Shown: piece by piece, positions 5,808 through 6,742 of the stretch
Layout of the letters: each line of letters opens with the position of its first letter
Position numbering within the stretch: position 1 is the first letter of the stretch
Source: Planctomycetota bacterium
GTDB taxonomy: Bacteria > Planctomycetota > Phycisphaerae > FEN-1346
Assembly (NCBI GenBank): GCA_026386995.1
Contig: JAPLMO010000149.1
Coordinates: 1 to 6,742 of the forward strand
DNA: 6,742 nucleotides
Reading direction: 5' to 3'
Made by a program: the position numbers and the translations under genes
The notes under the pieces: generated by a model
Database searches by the model: none
The model's input: only the letters and a program-made list of their open reading frames with translations
Told to the model about the DNA's origin: nothing

Positions 5808-6233
5808 TTATCGCTAAAGACAGGGGCGGTCCCGGATGCGGGGCTGACCGCGAAATACCGGGAGAGGGTTGAGGGCCTGCTTCGGGAACTGGAAAACGAA
5901 ATCCAGAGAATTTCGCGCAACTCGGAGGCATGGGACATACCAAGCGAGATATTAGTGGAACCGGAGGGTGCCGCGGGCGAGAAGCGTAAACTTCGATGAA
6001 CGTGGCTGCTGAAGTTCAAGGTGACGCCGGAAGGGACGGAGGTTCCATTTGGCGGCGTACACAGTATCGTTTTCAAGCCCGATGGGACTCTGGGGATCAG
6101 CGTTCTTGAGCCCGACAAGGATCACGAGGGCGCCCTGTTTAATCTTGATTCATCGAAAACCCCAAAAAAGATAGATGTCAGTCTTAAAAACGGACAGATG
6201 CTCCGCGGCATCTACGAACTGCTTGCAGAATAA
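5808..6233 (+). pseudogene. Decayed TIGR03067-domain protein (Planctomycetes uncharacterised domain)
   Basis: One frame reads from TTA 5808 to TAA 6231-6233, interrupted only by TGA at 5997-5999 (codon 64). The first 63 codons give a charged, helix-rich segment (about residues 13-36, with RELENEIQRI). Next comes KLR-stop-TW, then VPFGG, a VFKPDGT strand, LDSSKTPKKIDV and GIYEL. These match, in order, the TIGR03067 pattern: L-x-G-x-W near the start, LD-x-sk-xPK-x-ID in the middle, GIYEL near the end. The TGA stands where the family has its conserved Gly, so a GGA-to-TGA change is likely. The start codon is also lost (see 5793-5800), and the frame stops right after GIYELLAE, without the family's usual C-terminal strands. 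The downstream piece could still be translated from GTG 6021 as 70 residues, without a clear ribosome-binding site. The family's function is unknown. Sequencing error could explain a single lesion, but hardly all three. Confidence 0.72.
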
Positions 6234-6284
6234 GGCGGACGGAGTATTTGGCAGGACCAGGTTACGGAATCCGCCCAGGAACTC

Positions 6285-6314
6285 TTGCATCGAGTCCCCT
6301 GTTCGTGATATTGT
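6285..6314 (+). promoter_or_regulatory. Possible promoter for the DapA-family gene
   Basis: TTGCAT (6285-6290) and TATTGT (6309-6314), 18 bases apart, each match four of six consensus bases. They lie about 60 bases before ATG 6374, in the 140-base stretch between the pseudogene and this gene. That stretch holds nothing else I can identify, apart from possible remnants of the pseudogene's 3' end in other frames. Confidence 0.3.
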
Positions 6315-6373
6315 GTGCAATGTCGTTATTAAGGACACGTCCCCGCAGCATAAAAGGTTCGGGGAGGAAGCGG

Positions 6374-6742
6374 ATGAGAAGGTTGAGGGAGGACGGATCG
6401 GCCGCGAAGCGATGGGGCGTATGGCGCGGGATTTTCGCGGCGCTGGTCACACCGATGAGGTCGGACGGCACGCTCGACGTCAGGACGCTTGAGTCGCTCG
6501 TGGACCGCCTGATCCGGGATGGGGTCCACGGCCTCGTCCCGCTCGGAAGCACCGGTGAATTCTACGCCCTCTCCCCCGACGAGCGCCAGCGCGTCCTCCG
6601 AGCGACGCTCGGGGCCGCCGCGGGGCGCGTCCCCGTGGTGGCCGGCGCGAACGCCGGAGCCACGCGGGACGTCATCGTCTTCTCGCGGAGGGCCGAGCGG
6701 CTCGGGTGCTCCGGCGTGATGCTGGCCGCCCCGTACTACTCG
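6374..6742 (+). CDS. DapA/N-acetylneuraminate lyase superfamily aldolase, N-terminal part (runs off the window)
   Basis: Open from ATG 6374 to the window edge, 123 codons with no stop. GGAGG at 6363-6367, six bases upstream, supports this start, although it leaves about 18 residues ahead of the usual family beginning (WRGIFAALVTPM). Family marks are clear: the (beta/alpha)8 first strand GIFAALVTP, the SDGTLD turn, the GLVPLGSTGEFYALS substrate-carboxylate loop with GSTGE at 58-62, the LSPDERQRVL helix, VPVVAGA, and APYYS at 120-123 with the conserved active-site Tyr region. The Schiff-base lysine lies beyond the window. GSTGE rather than GTTGE, and no diagnostic residue in view, leave dihydrodipicolinate synthase, a sialate or sugar-acid lyase or another pyruvate-dependent aldolase all possible. 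It is cytoplasmic and unrelated to the secreted proteins upstream. Confidence 0.85.
   Translation, partial: MRRLREDGSAAKRWGVWRGIFAALVTPMRSDGTLDVRTLESLVDRLIRDGVHGLVPLGSTGEFYALSPDERQRVLRATLGAAAGRVPVVAGANAGATRDVIVFSRRAERLGCSGVMLAAPYYS

Noticed and set aside
5807..5872. Short gene starting at ATT 5807 after the perfect Shine-Dalgarno
   Set aside because: ATT is a very rare start, the frame ends after about 20 codons, and the protein-like frame is the neighbouring one beginning at TTA 5808.
4489..5943. Long minus-strand reading frame opposite the S1-protease fusion
   Set aside because: It is antisense to a clearly domain-bearing gene, rich in Arg/Gly/Ala with no recognisable domain, and crosses the end of that gene; typical of GC-rich shadow frames.
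6244..6320. Frameshifted C-terminus of the TIGR03067 domain (a G-x-x-x-R-P-like stretch in the third frame)
   Set aside because: The resemblance to the family's C-terminal G...RP pattern is short and could be chance; I did not extend the pseudogene into it.
6175..6492. 105-residue plus-strand frame spanning the pseudogene end and the start of the DapA-family gene
   Set aside because: It overlaps the DapA-family reading frame out of phase and has no domain; at most its middle part includes remnants of the pseudogene's 3' end.

Overview
The window looks like GC-rich chromosomal DNA of a planctomycete, probably of the Phycisphaerae type. The evidence is four successive genes whose products end in PEP-CTERM sorting tails, dockerin-like calcium loops next to those tails, a decayed copy of the Planctomycetes-associated TIGR03067 domain, and long GTGGCACGGCTG-type palindromic repeats between genes. 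This assignment is inference from content; no rRNA or other marker gene is present.

Layout, all genes on the + strand. (1) 2-292: the end of a dockerin-like/PEP-CTERM protein. (2) 317-350: a hairpin. (3) 371-399: a near-consensus sigma-70-type promoter driving 447-1613, a cysteine-free secreted PEP-CTERM protein of unknown function, closed by a strong intrinsic terminator at 1639-1669. (4) 1712-2908: a subtilisin-like (S8) serine protease with a PEP-CTERM tail. Its apparent N-terminus is read through a 29-bp inverted repeat. A second repeat of the same design lies just after the gene at 2943-3022. (5) 3121-3148: a promoter, followed by 3232-5760, an 842-residue protein with a trypsin-like (S1) protease domain, autotransporter-associated strand repeats, a dockerin-like pair and a PEP-CTERM tail. 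Its last part is a near-copy of the start of the window. (6) 5808-6233: a pseudogene of a TIGR03067-domain protein, with an intact Shine-Dalgarno but a lost start codon and an internal TGA where the family has a conserved glycine. (7) 6374 to the window end: the N-terminal 123 residues of a DapA/N-acetylneuraminate lyase-superfamily enzyme, a new functional unit.

Taken together, most of the window encodes an envelope or extracellular-matrix set: secreted proteins exported by Sec and sorted by an exosortase that lies outside the window. Two of them are serine proteases of unrelated folds, both with complete catalytic triads. Each complete PEP-CTERM gene seems to be its own transcription unit rather than part of one operon. 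I found no CRISPR array, tRNA, rRNA or transposase gene. The least expected items are the repeat-built N-terminus of the S8 protease, the two covarying double palindromes, the S1-protease fusion architecture, and the doubly disabled TIGR03067 gene.
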